From: Ruegeria lacuscaerulensis ITI-1157
GTDB taxonomy: Bacteria; Pseudomonadota; Alphaproteobacteria; Rhodobacterales; Rhodobacteraceae
Reading direction: 5' to 3'
Assembly: GCA_000161775.1 (NCBI GenBank)
Contig: GG704596.1
Location: forward strand, 2,898,115-2,962,114
DNA: 64,000 nucleotides
The stretch's first letter is position 1, and each line of letters starts with the position of its first letter. A program made the position numbers and the translations under genes. The notes beneath the pieces are model-generated. The model saw only the letters and a program-made list of their open reading frames with translations, searched no databases and was not told the origin of the DNA. Positions 9,225 to 19,399 of this stretch are shown here, piece by piece.

Positions 9225-9767
9225 ATGAGCCAGCGCGCATATGTGATAGATGAGATGATCTCGGCCAAGGCCATCGCAGCGCGGATCGAGGAACTGTGCC
9301 GCGAAATCACCCGCGAATTCGGCGATACCGACAAGCTGGTGGTCGTGGGCCTGCTGCGCGGCAGCTTCGTGTTCATCGCCGATCTTGTGCGCGAACTGGA
9401 CCTGCCGATCGAGGTCGATTTCCTCGAGGCGTCCTCGTATGGCGATTCAATGGAAAGCAGCCGGGAAGTTCGCATTCTCAAGGACTTGCGCGGCGCAATT
9501 GAAGGCCGCGACGTGCTGGTGGTCGAAGATATCGTCGACACGGGTCACACGCTGAACCACGTCACCAACCTGCTGCGCAGCCGCCAGCCGAAGCGGCTCA
9601 AGTCGATTGCCCTGCTGGACAAACCCAGCCGCCGCGAGGTCGATTTCCGCGCCGATTGGATCGGCTTTGAAATCCCGGACGAATTCGTCGTGGGCTATGG
9701 CATCGACTATGCGCAACGCAACCGCAACTTGCCCTTCATCGGCAAGGTCCGCTTTACCGAAGACTGA
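9225..9767 (+). CDS. hpt: hypoxanthine phosphoribosyltransferase
   Basis: 180 aa. It shows the PRPP-binding loop [11 protein letters not shown] (E101/D102) and the purine-binding end segment with FVVGYGIDY. It converts hypoxanthine (and guanine) plus PRPP to the nucleotide in purine salvage. A GGGGGC-rich site precedes ATG 9225; the frame opens earlier without support. A small membrane-protein gene follows 23 bp downstream and may be co-transcribed. Confidence 0.96.
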   Translation: MSQRAYVIDEMISAKAIAARIEELCREITREFGDTDKLVVVGLLRGSFVFIADLVRELDLPIEVDFLEASSYGDSMESSREVRILKDLRGAIEGRDVLVVEDIVDTGHTLNHVTNLLRSRQPKRLKSIALLDKPSRREVDFRADWIGFEIPDEFVVGYGIDYAQRNRNLPFIGKVRFTED

Positions 9768-9790
9768 TCCCGCCGCGGATTCGAGGCCCC

Positions 9791-9964
9791 ATGATCCTGC
9801 GCCACCTTCTGCGAATGTCCCGATGGGCGCGCAATCCGCCCTCGGACCAGCGGGTCAAGCTGGTGCTGGGCCTGATCGTGCTGTGTCTGGTGATTGCCGG
9901 TGTTGAATACATGGGCTGGTGGCCCGAATGGGCAACCAGCCAGCCGCGCAAGCTCAGGCCGTGA
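9791..9964 (+). CDS. small single-pass membrane protein (57 aa)
   Basis: 57 codons from ATG 9791 to TGA 9964. The product starts MILRHLLRMSRWARNPPSD, then has one hydrophobic segment (LVLGLIVLCLVIAGVEYMG, about residues 25-43) and a short basic tail. It lies 23 bp after hpt on the same strand and its last 11 bases overlap the end of the convergent amidohydrolase gene. The basic N-terminus plus a single helix suggests N-in topology. Function unknown; support is the intact frame, helix and tight spacing. Confidence 0.6.
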   Translation: MILRHLLRMSRWARNPPSDQRVKLVLGLIVLCLVIAGVEYMGWWPEWATSQPRKLRP

Positions 9965-11108
9965 CCGGCGCGTCCAGTACCCGACGGATTGCCGCAAGAA
10001 AGATGCCCGCGCCGACAGGTATCAGCGCGTCGGGGAAGTCATAGTCGGGGTTGTGAAGTTGCGGATGGTCGACCCCGGCCCCCAGCCAGAACATGGCGGT
10101 TTTCGACCCCTTGGCGAACTGCCCGAAATCCTCCGAGAACCGTTGCGGCACCGTGGTCAGGCGCGGTTGCACCCCGGCCTGCGCGCAGGCTTGAGCCAGG
10201 ATCTGCACGGCCTCGGGGTGGTTGACGCAGGCGTCGAACACGTCGTCAAAGGTGATTTCAACACCCAGCCCCTCGTCGGCCGCAACTTTGCGGACCAGCG
10301 CCTCGGCCTGATCGACCAGTTGCGCCATGCGCGCGTCCGAGACGGTGCGCAGCGTAACCCATATCTCGGCCCCACCGGGGGCCACCCCGAATGTCGGGGC
10401 CCCCAGTTGGGCGTGGGTGACCGTGGTCAGCGCGTAATCCTCAGTCAGATCTCCGCCCGACCCCAAGGCGGTCAGGGCCGGCATCAACTGCGCCATGGCC
10501 GAGGCCGGCGACAGGCCGTCCTGCGGAGCCGCCGCGTGCGAGGTCTTGCCCGTCAACCGTACCCGCATCCCGCGTGAGGCGCAATTGGCCGGACCAGAGC
10601 ACAGCTCGACCGCGCCCAGGTCCAGCCCCGGCAGATTGTGCAGGGAGAACAGGAAATCTGGCTGTATGTCAGCGTATTGCGGATCGTTTCGAAAGTCGCG
10701 TGCGCCCTGTCCAGTCTCTTCGGCGGGCTGAAAGATCAGCACAACCCGACCGCGTGACACGGGCGTTTGCGCCAAGTCCTGCGCCACACCCAGCACCATG
10801 GCCATATGGCCGTCATGCCCGCACAGATGCCCCTTGCCCGGAACCTGCGAGCACCAAGGTTTGCCCGCCATCTCCAAAATCGGCAGCGCGTCCAGTTCGC
10901 AGCGGATGCCTACGGTCGGCCCCGGCTGGCCCGAGTCGAACACGGCCGCCACCCCGTGCCCACCGATCCCGTTCAGAACCCTGCTGGCCAAACCGCGCAA
11001 CTGCTGGGCGATGAAAGCCGCTGTTTCGGCCTCTTCACCCGAGACCTCGGGGCGTTGGTGCAACGCGTGGCGCAGCGCAGTCAGTTGCCCGAGCCGTTCG
11101 GGCGTCAC
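9954..11108 (-). CDS. M20D family amidohydrolase
   Basis: 384 aa with the metal-binding HLCGHDGHM motif near residue 95 and the catalytic [11 protein letters not shown] near 128. These are signatures of hippurate/N-acyl-amino-acid hydrolases and IAA-amino-acid hydrolase relatives, which release an amino acid from an acyl group. The start is GTG at 11108, overlapping the TGA of lipA by 3-4 bases, so it is probably translationally coupled to lipA. The natural substrate cannot be told from sequence. Confidence 0.9.
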   Translation of the reverse strand: MTPERLGQLTALRHALHQRPEVSGEEAETAAFIAQQLRGLASRVLNGIGGHGVAAVFDSGQPGPTVGIRCELDALPILEMAGKPWCSQVPGKGHLCGHDGHMAMVLGVAQDLAQTPVSRGRVVLIFQPAEETGQGARDFRNDPQYADIQPDFLFSLHNLPGLDLGAVELCSGPANCASRGMRVRLTGKTSHAAAPQDGLSPASAMAQLMPALTALGSGGDLTEDYALTTVTHAQLGAPTFGVAPGGAEIWVTLRTVSDARMAQLVDQAEALVRKVAADEGLGVEITFDDVFDACVNHPEAVQILAQACAQAGVQPRLTTVPQRFSEDFGQFAKGSKTAMFWLGAGVDHPQLHNPDYDFPDALIPVGAGIFLAAIRRVLDAPVTA

Positions 11109-12055
11109 GCCTGCCCCAGCTTTTTCTGCCGCGCTGCCCGCAGGCGCGCGAAATCATCGCCCGCATGGTACGACGACCGGGTCAGCGGCGTGGCCGAGAC
11201 CATCAGGAACCCCTTGCCGTAAGCGGCTTTTTCATAAGCCGCAAACTCTTCGGGTGTGACAAAACGGTCTACGCGGTGGTGTTTGGGCGTGGGCTGCAGA
11301 TACTGGCCGATGGTCAGGAAATCGATATCGGCGGCGCGCATGTCGTCCATGACCTGGCGCACCTGCTGTTCGTTCTCACCCAGACCAACCATGATGCCCG
11401 ACTTGGTGAAGATCGACGGGTCCAACTCCTTGACGCGTTGCAGCAGACGAAGCGAGTGGAAATAGCGCGCGCCCGGGCGCACCTCGGGGTACAGGCCCGG
11501 CACGGTTTCAAGGTTGTGGTTGAACACGTCCGGCTTGGCGGCGACCACGGTTTCCAGAACCGACGGATCGCATTTCAGGAAATCCGGGGTCAGAATCTCG
11601 ATCGTGGTCTTGGGCGAGCGGTGACGCACCGCGCGGATGGTCTGAGCGAAATGCTCGGCCCCGCCATCGGCCAGGTCGTCGCGGTCGACCGAGGTGATCA
11701 CGACGTGGTTCAGGCCCAGCTTTTCCACCGCATGTGCCACCCGGCCCGGCTCGAACGCGTCCAGCGCATCGGGGCGACCGGTGGCGATGTTGCAGAAGGT
11801 GCAGCCACGGGTGCAGATCTCGCCCATGATCATCATGGTCGCGTGGCCCTGGCTCCAGCATTCGCCCACATTCGGACAGCCGGCCTCTTCGCAGACGGTA
11901 ACCAGGTTGTTGTCGCGCATGATCCGGCGCGTGTCGGCATAGCCCTTGCCGCCGGGCGCTTTCACCCGGATCCAGTTGGGCTTTTTCGGTTGCGCATTGT
12001 CGGGCTTATGCGCCTTTTCCGGGTGACGTTGTTCAGGGATTTTCAGATCGCGCAC
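11105..12055 (-). CDS. lipA: lipoyl synthase
   Basis: 316 aa from GTG 12055; the longer frame (to 12160) is rejected because lipoyl synthases of this order begin with a [19 protein letters not shown] N-terminus exactly here. Both Fe-S cluster sets are visible: the auxiliary-cluster motif [12 protein letters not shown] and the radical-SAM motif CTRGCTFC. It inserts two sulfurs into octanoyl groups on lipoyl domains. The amidohydrolase follows with overlapping codons. Confidence 0.97.
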   Translation of the reverse strand: MRDLKIPEQRHPEKAHKPDNAQPKKPNWIRVKAPGGKGYADTRRIMRDNNLVTVCEEAGCPNVGECWSQGHATMMIMGEICTRGCTFCNIATGRPDALDAFEPGRVAHAVEKLGLNHVVITSVDRDDLADGGAEHFAQTIRAVRHRSPKTTIEILTPDFLKCDPSVLETVVAAKPDVFNHNLETVPGLYPEVRPGARYFHSLRLLQRVKELDPSIFTKSGIMVGLGENEQQVRQVMDDMRAADIDFLTIGQYLQPTPKHHRVDRFVTPEEFAAYEKAAYGKGFLMVSATPLTRSSYHAGDDFARLRAARQKKLGQA

Positions 12056-12153
12056 GGGGCCGGTTTCCTGACTTTGGGTCAATTTGGTTGGTGCATAACA
12101 TAAACCGGTCGGATGTATTACGCCAGCCATGCATAGCTGCCATGCGTCAGCGT

Positions 12154-12247
12154 TTCGCATACGCAGAATGCAATCGTAAATTTCCGGGATATCAACGCAA
12201 ATTTCGACATTATTTCAGAAGACAAGAGGATATTCGCAAACGCAGAA
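12154..12247. repeat. 15-bp direct repeat upstream of peroxiredoxin
   Basis: TTCGCATACGCAGAA at 12154-12168 and TTCGCAAACGCAGAA at 12233-12247 differ at one position and are 79 bp apart start to start. They lie in the AT-richer lipA/peroxiredoxin intergenic region, the second 74 bp before the peroxiredoxin start. They look like duplicated regulator sites; the protein is unknown. Confidence 0.45.
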
Positions 12248-12320
12248 TATCCCATGTTGAAGCCGGTTTGGAATCGTTTTAACCCACGGGCCGAACAAAT
12301 GTGAATCACAGGAGATCCCC

Positions 12321-12869
12321 ATGAAAGCCGGTGCCAAGCTGCCCGACGTGACGTTCCACACCCGCGTGCGCGACGACTCGATCGACGGGCCCAACCCGTT
12401 CCGCTGGGAAGACAAGACCACGGCCGACTACTTCGCAGGCAAGCGGGTCATCCTGTTCTCGCTGCCCGGTGCGTTCACGCCCACCTGCTCGACCTACCAA
12501 CTGCCGGGGTTTGAAAACAACTACGAGGCGTTCAAGGCCAAGGGCATCGACGAGATCTACTGCATGTCGGTCAATGACAGCTTCGTCATGAACAAATGGG
12601 CGCAGGATCAGGGGCTGAAGAACGTCAAGGTCATCCCCGACGGGTCGGGCGAGTTCACCCGCAAGATGGGCATGCTGGTCGACAAGGCCAATCTGGGCTT
12701 TGGCATGCGGTCGTGGCGCTATGCCGCCATCATCAACGACGGTGTGGTCGAGGCGTGGTTCGAAGAGCCCGGCCTGATGGACAACTGCCCCGAGGACCCC
12801 TATGGCGTTTCGTCCCCCGAGAACCTGATGAAGCACCTGGAAGAAGCGCAGCAGCCCGAAATGGCCTGA
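12321..12869 (+). CDS. peroxiredoxin, Prx5 (redoxin) type
   Basis: 182 aa. The peroxidatic cysteine is in PGAFTPTCS (C56), the hallmark of the Prx5/AhpE-like redoxin group that reduces H2O2 and organic peroxides. A GGAGAT ribosome-binding site precedes the ATG. It is convergent with an oxyR gene, with a hairpin terminator between. The leader holds a 15-bp direct repeat. Thioredoxin or glutathione as reductant cannot be decided. Confidence 0.93.
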   Translation: MKAGAKLPDVTFHTRVRDDSIDGPNPFRWEDKTTADYFAGKRVILFSLPGAFTPTCSTYQLPGFENNYEAFKAKGIDEIYCMSVNDSFVMNKWAQDQGLKNVKVIPDGSGEFTRKMGMLVDKANLGFGMRSWRYAAIINDGVVEAWFEEPGLMDNCPEDPYGVSSPENLMKHLEEAQQPEMA

Positions 12870-12891
12870 GCCTTCACCCAGCCTCCATGCG

Positions 12892-12917
12892 AAGGGCCCG
12901 CAGCGCGCGGGCCCTTT
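12892..12917. terminator. bidirectional terminator, peroxiredoxin/oxyR
   Basis: A GGGCCCGC stem pairs with GCGGGCCC around a short loop, followed by TTTT on the plus strand and preceded by A-rich bases. It serves the peroxiredoxin and possibly oxyR on the opposite strand. Confidence 0.8.
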
Positions 12918-13841
12918 TCAGTTTCGGGTTTCCGACACGATGTTTTCGCCGACCTGCCGGATCACCTGGGCCAGTTGATCGAACCACACCGCCCCATCCG
13001 ACGAATCGCGCCGCACGAGGCCGATCTGCCGCGCGGGCTCCGGGGTGCCGAACCGCAGCAGTTTCAGCCCCGGCACGGCATCGGCCTCGGATCGCGCCGC
13101 CAACTCGGGAATCAAGGTCAGGCCGAACCCCGCGGCCACCAATCGCGACAACGTGGCCAAAGACGATGCGCCCATGTTAATATGGGCGCTGGTCCGGTCC
13201 TGCCCGCACACCTCAAGCGCCTGATCCGTCAGGCAATGCCCGTCTTCCAGCAGCATCAGCTGGGCCGCATTCAGGTCGATCGGGCGCAGAGCGTCGGGGC
13301 TGACGGTCAGGCTGTTCAGGCGCGTTTCGCTGCCCGCCAGCAGAAAACGGTCCTCGAACAAGGGCAACTCGTTCAGGCCGCGCACGCCCACCGGCAAGGC
13401 CAACACCGCAGCGTCAATCTCACCCGCCTTCAGCATCGCCAACAACCTCTCGGTGCGCGCCTCGCGCACCTGAACACGCAAGGACAGATCCGTCGACCGC
13501 AACCCGGCCAGAACGCCGGGCAAAAGGTACGGCGCGACGGTCGGAATCAACCCGACCGACAGGCTGCGATGCCCGCTGGAGTGATCCCGCGCGAACCGAT
13601 CCAACCGTTCGGCGGCGCCCAAGACTCGCCGCGCATGGTCCAGCGCATCGCGGCCCAGCGGTGTCAGCAGAATGTCCCGGGCGCGCCGCTCGAACAGCGG
13701 TCCGCCCATGATTTCTTCCAACGCCTTGACCTGCACAGACAGCGCGGGCTGTGACACATTGCACACCTGCGCTGCCCGGCCAAAGTTGCGTTGTTCGGCA
13801 ACCGCGCGGAAATACTGAAGCTGTCTGAGGGTAAAATTCAT
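12918..13841 (-). CDS. oxyR: hydrogen-peroxide sensing LysR regulator OxyR
   Basis: 307 aa. An N-terminal LysR helix-turn-helix (residues 1-60) is followed by the OxyR regulatory domain. The redox segment LLEDGHCLTDQALEVC contains both sensor cysteines (C203 and C212) at the 9-residue spacing of E. coli C199/C208, with a SLATLSRLVAAGFG stretch after it. Under H2O2 they form a disulfide that turns the protein into an activator. It is convergent with a peroxiredoxin gene, a probable regulon member. Confidence 0.94.
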   Translation of the reverse strand: MNFTLRQLQYFRAVAEQRNFGRAAQVCNVSQPALSVQVKALEEIMGGPLFERRARDILLTPLGRDALDHARRVLGAAERLDRFARDHSSGHRSLSVGLIPTVAPYLLPGVLAGLRSTDLSLRVQVREARTERLLAMLKAGEIDAAVLALPVGVRGLNELPLFEDRFLLAGSETRLNSLTVSPDALRPIDLNAAQLMLLEDGHCLTDQALEVCGQDRTSAHINMGASSLATLSRLVAAGFGLTLIPELAARSEADAVPGLKLLRFGTPEPARQIGLVRRDSSDGAVWFDQLAQVIRQVGENIVSETRN

Positions 13842-13901
13842 AACCCTTGATTATCACCTGCTACGTTTTCCGCAACTCTGCCCAATTGGAAACGCACCGC
13901 A

Positions 13902-14999
13902 TCAACCGATCAACCGGTCACTCGCGGCGTTCTCTTCGTAGTGCCGCTTGAGCCGCTGAAGTGCGATCCGCAGGACGATCTTTCCCGACCTCGCAGACCA
14001 TCCCATGCGTTTTTCGGCCATTTCCAACCCCTCGAGATAGCAGCAGCAACGCAGCGCCACGTCGCTCAGCCCCGGCCCCAAATCGGACAGTGCACGGGCC
14101 ACACGGTCGCGGGCTTCGGACGGCCCACGCCCAACGGGAGCATCGCCATCGAACCCGACGCGCCCTCCGGCAGTCAGGAATCTGTCCCAGTTCTGCGTGA
14201 CCTGAGGCCCCAACTGCGCCAGCTCAAAATCTTCCCGTAACCGCTCCCCAGCCCGCACCAGACTTTCGTCCAGAAACGGTTTGCCGTCCCGGTCCCGCCG
14301 ACGCGCCAGCGCGACCAGCGGACTCTCGGCTGCGGTATAGCGGATCCGACGGGCGCGCGCGGCCTGGGCTGGCTGCGCCATGTTTCGATGCTGGAACGCC
14401 GCCGGCGCCTCGGCCATGCCTTGTTCCGCCCTGGCCCTGGCCCGGTTTTCCGCATCAGCGATCAATTGACCCAGCGCCGTCCGCCCCGCAGGGGTGATCC
14501 GATAGCGACTGATCCGCCCGGGGTTGTCGCAAGATATCCAGTCCTTCAATGCCAACGCCTGAGCGATCTTGCAATCGACGACGGCCGTGCGGGCCGCACC
14601 GGCCGCCCCGCTGTCGCGCACCACGACGGCCTTGTCCATGTCTTCGGCGACGGCCAGAACTGCGCCGGTTTCGCACATGCGCCGCAGCACACGAAGGGCT
14701 TCCCGGTCGAAGTCGTGGTCTTCGGCCGTAGCCTCGGCCGAAGTCGGTTCGCCTTCGGCCCTTTGCAACTGGCTCTGATCGGCAAAATGGGTTTCTGCAA
14801 GCGTCTGCAAGGCCGCATCCACAAGCGGATCGTCGCGCCGCATTTCGATGCGGCGTATCTGCCTGAGAATGGTTGACGCGTGGCATCCGGCCGACCGGGC
14901 CAGATCCCGGATCGACCGCCCCGCTTCGGTATGCGCCAGATAGCGCTGCGCGCCCTCGGTGACCCAGGTTGGAACGGTGGAAGCCATGCTGTTGTCCAT
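13902..14999 (-). CDS. DUF6456 helix-turn-helix protein
   Basis: 365 aa from ATG 14999; the frame opens 9 codons earlier. The N-terminus contains a helix-turn-helix-like stretch (SIRDLARSAGCHASTILRQI). A middle winged-helix-like part (SRYRITPAGRTAL) leads to a C-terminal domain (PLVALARRR..., GPSEARDRV) typical of DUF6456, a family of Rhodobacterales and related alphaproteobacteria. DNA binding is inferred. It is divergent from a DUF6477 gene across a 239-bp region with two dyads. Target genes are unknown. Confidence 0.82.
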   Translation of the reverse strand: MDNSMASTVPTWVTEGAQRYLAHTEAGRSIRDLARSAGCHASTILRQIRRIEMRRDDPLVDAALQTLAETHFADQSQLQRAEGEPTSAEATAEDHDFDREALRVLRRMCETGAVLAVAEDMDKAVVVRDSGAAGAARTAVVDCKIAQALALKDWISCDNPGRISRYRITPAGRTALGQLIADAENRARARAEQGMAEAPAAFQHRNMAQPAQAARARRIRYTAAESPLVALARRRDRDGKPFLDESLVRAGERLREDFELAQLGPQVTQNWDRFLTAGGRVGFDGDAPVGRGPSEARDRVARALSDLGPGLSDVALRCCCYLEGLEMAEKRMGWSARSGKIVLRIALQRLKRHYEENAASDRLIG

Positions 15000-15057
15000 T
15001 GTTTTTCGCCCTCGTCGACAAACCAAACTGCCAATGCTCGCCGCCGGATAGAGTGTT

Positions 15058-15127
15058 AACCAATTCTAACTAGAGTTGGTTTCGTTACTCGTTCGTTAAC
15101 TCCCAACGGCGCCAACCAGAATTGGTT
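15058..15127. promoter_or_regulatory. two AACCA...TGGTT dyads between divergent genes
   Basis: An interrupted palindrome at 15058-15081 (AACCAA...TTGGTT) and a shorter one at 15114-15127 (AACCAGAATTGGTT) have centres 51 bp apart, about five helical turns. They sit in the AT-rich divergent promoter region of the DUF6456 and DUF6477 genes. Operator function is inferred. Confidence 0.45.
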
Positions 15128-15238
15128 CAAAAAGATAAACAGCGGTGAAACCATCGTTCGGAGCGATCCGAAATGAGGCAACACCCGCCTAGGTTGTGCA
15201 AATGTCCGGCATCCAACACTGAAAATAGAGGTGCCCCG

Positions 15239-15538
15239 ATGCAAGATCTGACCACAATGATCCAATCTCTTCGCCGTCCAAGCCTGTTGGCCCGCGCGGC
15301 AAGACTGGGCGCACGGGACTATGACCGCGACAGGAACTTGCAACGCATATTGGGATTTGGGGCTTTGCCCACTACGGGGCAGGCGCTGGTTCGGCTGCTG
15401 GAGCTGGAACGCGAGGTGGACGAGCAGCGCCGCGCAGGCGACGCGGCCTACTCACTCGTTCGCCATCTGGACCTGCTGATCGCATTGGTCGGCGAGGCGC
15501 AACTGTATCAGGCCAGCCGCGCCTCGATGCAACAGTGA
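15239..15538 (+). CDS. DUF6477 family protein
   Basis: 99 aa small cytoplasmic protein (MQDLTTMIQSLRRPSLL...) with conserved RAARLGARDYDRDRNLQR and ELEREVDEQRRAGDAAY helices, matching the DUF6477 family of Rhodobacterales. No catalytic residues are evident; it looks all-helical. Start ATG 15239 fits the family N-terminus. It is divergent from DUF6456, and its stop codon directly abuts that of the convergent MttB-family gene. Confidence 0.8.
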   Translation: MQDLTTMIQSLRRPSLLARAARLGARDYDRDRNLQRILGFGALPTTGQALVRLLELEREVDEQRRAGDAAYSLVRHLDLLIALVGEAQLYQASRASMQQ

Positions 15539-17083
15539 TCAGGTAAAGGCGTCAGGCATCGACGCCTTCTTTTCCTCGACATAGGCGGTCAGAGCCGCCA
15601 GCTTATCCGGGTCGAGATGCGGCTGCTGATAATTGGCCAACAGATGCTCGACCCGGGCCGAGGCCAATGTACGGGTGTCGCGCGCGCCCTCTTCTTCCCA
15701 GGTTTCGAAGGGTTTGTAGTCCAGCAGATCGGTCTTCCAGAACGCGTCCTTGAAATTCGCCTGGGTATGGGCGCATCCGAGGTAATGTCCTCCGGGGCCA
15801 ACCTCGCGGATGGCATCCATCGCTTGGGCGTTTTCGTCATATGCGACCCCTTTGGCCAACCCATGCAGAACGCCCAGTTGATCGGCATCCATGACGAATT
15901 TCTCGAAATCGGCCACCAGGCCGCCTTCCAGCCAACCGCAGGCATGCAGCATGAAGTTCACGCCCGACAGCAGCCCCATGTTCAACGAGTTCGCCGTCTC
16001 GTACGCCGCTTGTGCATCAGGCAGCTTCGATCCGCAGAACGACCCCGCCGAGCGGTAGGGCAAGCCCAGGCGCCGCGCCAGCTGCCCTGCCCCATAAGTG
16101 ATGTGAGCGGCCTCGGGGGTACCGAAAGTGGGCGCGCCCGAATTCATGTCGATCGACGACACGAAGGCGCCGAAGATGGCCGGCGCGCCGGGGCGGATGA
16201 TCTGGCTGTAGGCCACGCCAGCCAGCACCTCCGCCAGAACCTGCGTCAGCGTTCCCGCCACCGAGACCGGCGCCATCGCGCCGCCCACGATGAAGGGCGA
16301 GATGATGCAGGCCTGGTTGTTGCGGGCATAGACCTCCAGCGACCCCATCATCACGTCGTCGAACGTCATCGGCGAGTTGATGTTGGTCAGCGAGGTCATC
16401 ACGGTGTTTTCCTGCACGAACTCCTTGCCGAACAGGATCTCGCACATTTCAACCGAATCCTGCGCCCGGCTTGGATCGGTGACCGATCCCATGAAAGGCT
16501 TGTCCGACAGCGTCATGTGCGCCATCAGCATGTCGAGGTGGCGCTTGTTCACCGGAATATCGGTGGGCTCGCAGACAGTACCGCCCGAATGGTGCAGCCA
16601 CTTGGACATGTAGGCCAGCTTCACGAATTTATTGAAATCATCCATCGTGGCATAACGGCGGCCACCCTGGGCATCGCGTACGAATGGCGGGCCGTAGACC
16701 GGGGCCAGCACCAGGTTGCGCCCGCCGATCACCACCGATTTCTCGGGGTTTCGCGCGTGCTGTATGAACTCGCTGGGGGCGGTCTTGATCAGCTCGCGGG
16801 CCAGCCCCCGCGGAATGCGGACACGTTCTCCGTCGACATCGGCGCCGGCGTCGCGCCAGCGTTCCAGTGCCGCCGGGTTGTCGACGAAATTGACGCCGAC
16901 CTCCTCCAACACGGTTTCCGCGTTGGTTTCGATGATCTCCAGCGCCTCGTCGTTCAGAACCTCGAAGTTCGGAATGTTGCGTTCGATGTATTTCGCCGTT
17001 TCGATCCGAACCGCCGTGCGTTCGGCCCGGCGGGCGGCGCCGCCGCCACCGCGTGCTCTGCGTCGGGTGTTTGCCTCTGCCAT
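15539..17083 (-). CDS. MttB-family (trimethylamine methyltransferase-like) methyltransferase
   Basis: 514 aa, close to the length of archaeal MttB. Recognisable parts are the NPAALERW region, CEPTDIPV, TNINSPMTFDD and the GGHYLGCAHTQ segment near the end. Archaeal MttB uses pyrrolysine encoded by in-frame TAG; this frame has no internal stop, so it is the non-pyrrolysine type. Characterised members of that type (such as MtgB) demethylate quaternary amines like glycine betaine and pass the methyl to a corrinoid protein. No corrinoid protein gene is adjacent. A basic, glycine-rich N-terminus (about residues 7-20) precedes the core. Substrate uncertain. Confidence 0.88.
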   Translation of the reverse strand: MAEANTRRRARGGGGAARRAERTAVRIETAKYIERNIPNFEVLNDEALEIIETNAETVLEEVGVNFVDNPAALERWRDAGADVDGERVRIPRGLARELIKTAPSEFIQHARNPEKSVVIGGRNLVLAPVYGPPFVRDAQGGRRYATMDDFNKFVKLAYMSKWLHHSGGTVCEPTDIPVNKRHLDMLMAHMTLSDKPFMGSVTDPSRAQDSVEMCEILFGKEFVQENTVMTSLTNINSPMTFDDVMMGSLEVYARNNQACIISPFIVGGAMAPVSVAGTLTQVLAEVLAGVAYSQIIRPGAPAIFGAFVSSIDMNSGAPTFGTPEAAHITYGAGQLARRLGLPYRSAGSFCGSKLPDAQAAYETANSLNMGLLSGVNFMLHACGWLEGGLVADFEKFVMDADQLGVLHGLAKGVAYDENAQAMDAIREVGPGGHYLGCAHTQANFKDAFWKTDLLDYKPFETWEEEGARDTRTLASARVEHLLANYQQPHLDPDKLAALTAYVEEKKASMPDAFT

Positions 17084-17223
17084 GCGTTGACCCCGTGTGA
17101 ATGTTTAGGTTGGCCCCCGTGTTACAGGAACCCGCGCGCCGATCAGACGTGGATTCCGGCGCATTGGGGGGAAAAGCGACATGAACCGCGGCGTCAACCC
17201 GTGAAATGCCCGACGGGCTCTGC

Positions 17224-17661
17224 CTACACGGATTTTTCCAGGAAAACCCTGTTGCCGCTTTTTGCAACCTCACGCCAGCCCAGATGGCGATACATCGCGC
17301 GGGTGCCTGCCATCAAGCGGTGAGTCGTGAGGCGCAGAACCCGTATCTGGCGACGCCGTGCCTCGGTCTCGGCGAAATCCAGCAATCGGCGCGCAATACC
17401 GCGCCCCTGTGCGTCGGGCGAAACGGCCAGATTGAAGATCATCGCCACCTCGCGTTCGAAACCGTAGACCAAAACACCCAGAAGACGTGTGCTGCTCTCG
17501 GCGACAACGACGTGACTGTCACGGATGTCATCCTCCACGCCCCCGGAAACATCAGGAAGGTCGGAAATGGTCTGGCGCGCGACGGCATAGGCGGCGTCGA
17601 TGCAGAGGCGAATGGATTCGGCGTCGGCCTCCACGGCGGGCCTGAGCGTGATTTCGGTCAT
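17224..17661 (-). CDS. GNAT family N-acetyltransferase
   Basis: 145 aa from ATG 17661, which has GGAG 8 nt upstream; a GTG three codons earlier is the other possibility. The acetyl-CoA loop reads VSPDAQGRGIARRLL, the R-x-x-G-x-G/A motif A of the fold, and the C-terminus has MYRHLGW. The acceptor substrate is unknown. It is divergent from guaA. Confidence 0.87.
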   Translation of the reverse strand: MTEITLRPAVEADAESIRLCIDAAYAVARQTISDLPDVSGGVEDDIRDSHVVVAESSTRLLGVLVYGFEREVAMIFNLAVSPDAQGRGIARRLLDFAETEARRRQIRVLRLTTHRLMAGTRAMYRHLGWREVAKSGNRVFLEKSV

Positions 17662-17743
17662 TCGATGCACTCCGCGTCACTCTTTCCCGCCAAATGACGT
17701 CAAGGCGCTTGCACACGCAAGGCTTCCGACCTAAAGGCCGGGT

Positions 17744-19303
<1,560 letters not shown>

Positions 19304-19310
19304 CCATCGA

Positions 19311-19337
19311 GGCCGGGCACTGACCCGGCCTTTTTTT
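19311..19337 (+). terminator. rho-independent terminator of guaA
   Basis: GGCCGGG pairs with CCCGGCC around a 6-nt loop, followed by seven T residues, 7 bp after the guaA stop. Confidence 0.9.
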
Positions 19338-19399
19338 GTTGTGCGCCAGCGTCGGTTTTGGTTCGGTAGCCGGACGGCCGCAGCCCCGAGGACACCCCC

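Noticed and set aside
15056-15070. CtrA-like site TTAA-N7-TAAC
   Set aside because: It misses the consensus second half-site and overlaps the stronger dyad; too weak to list.
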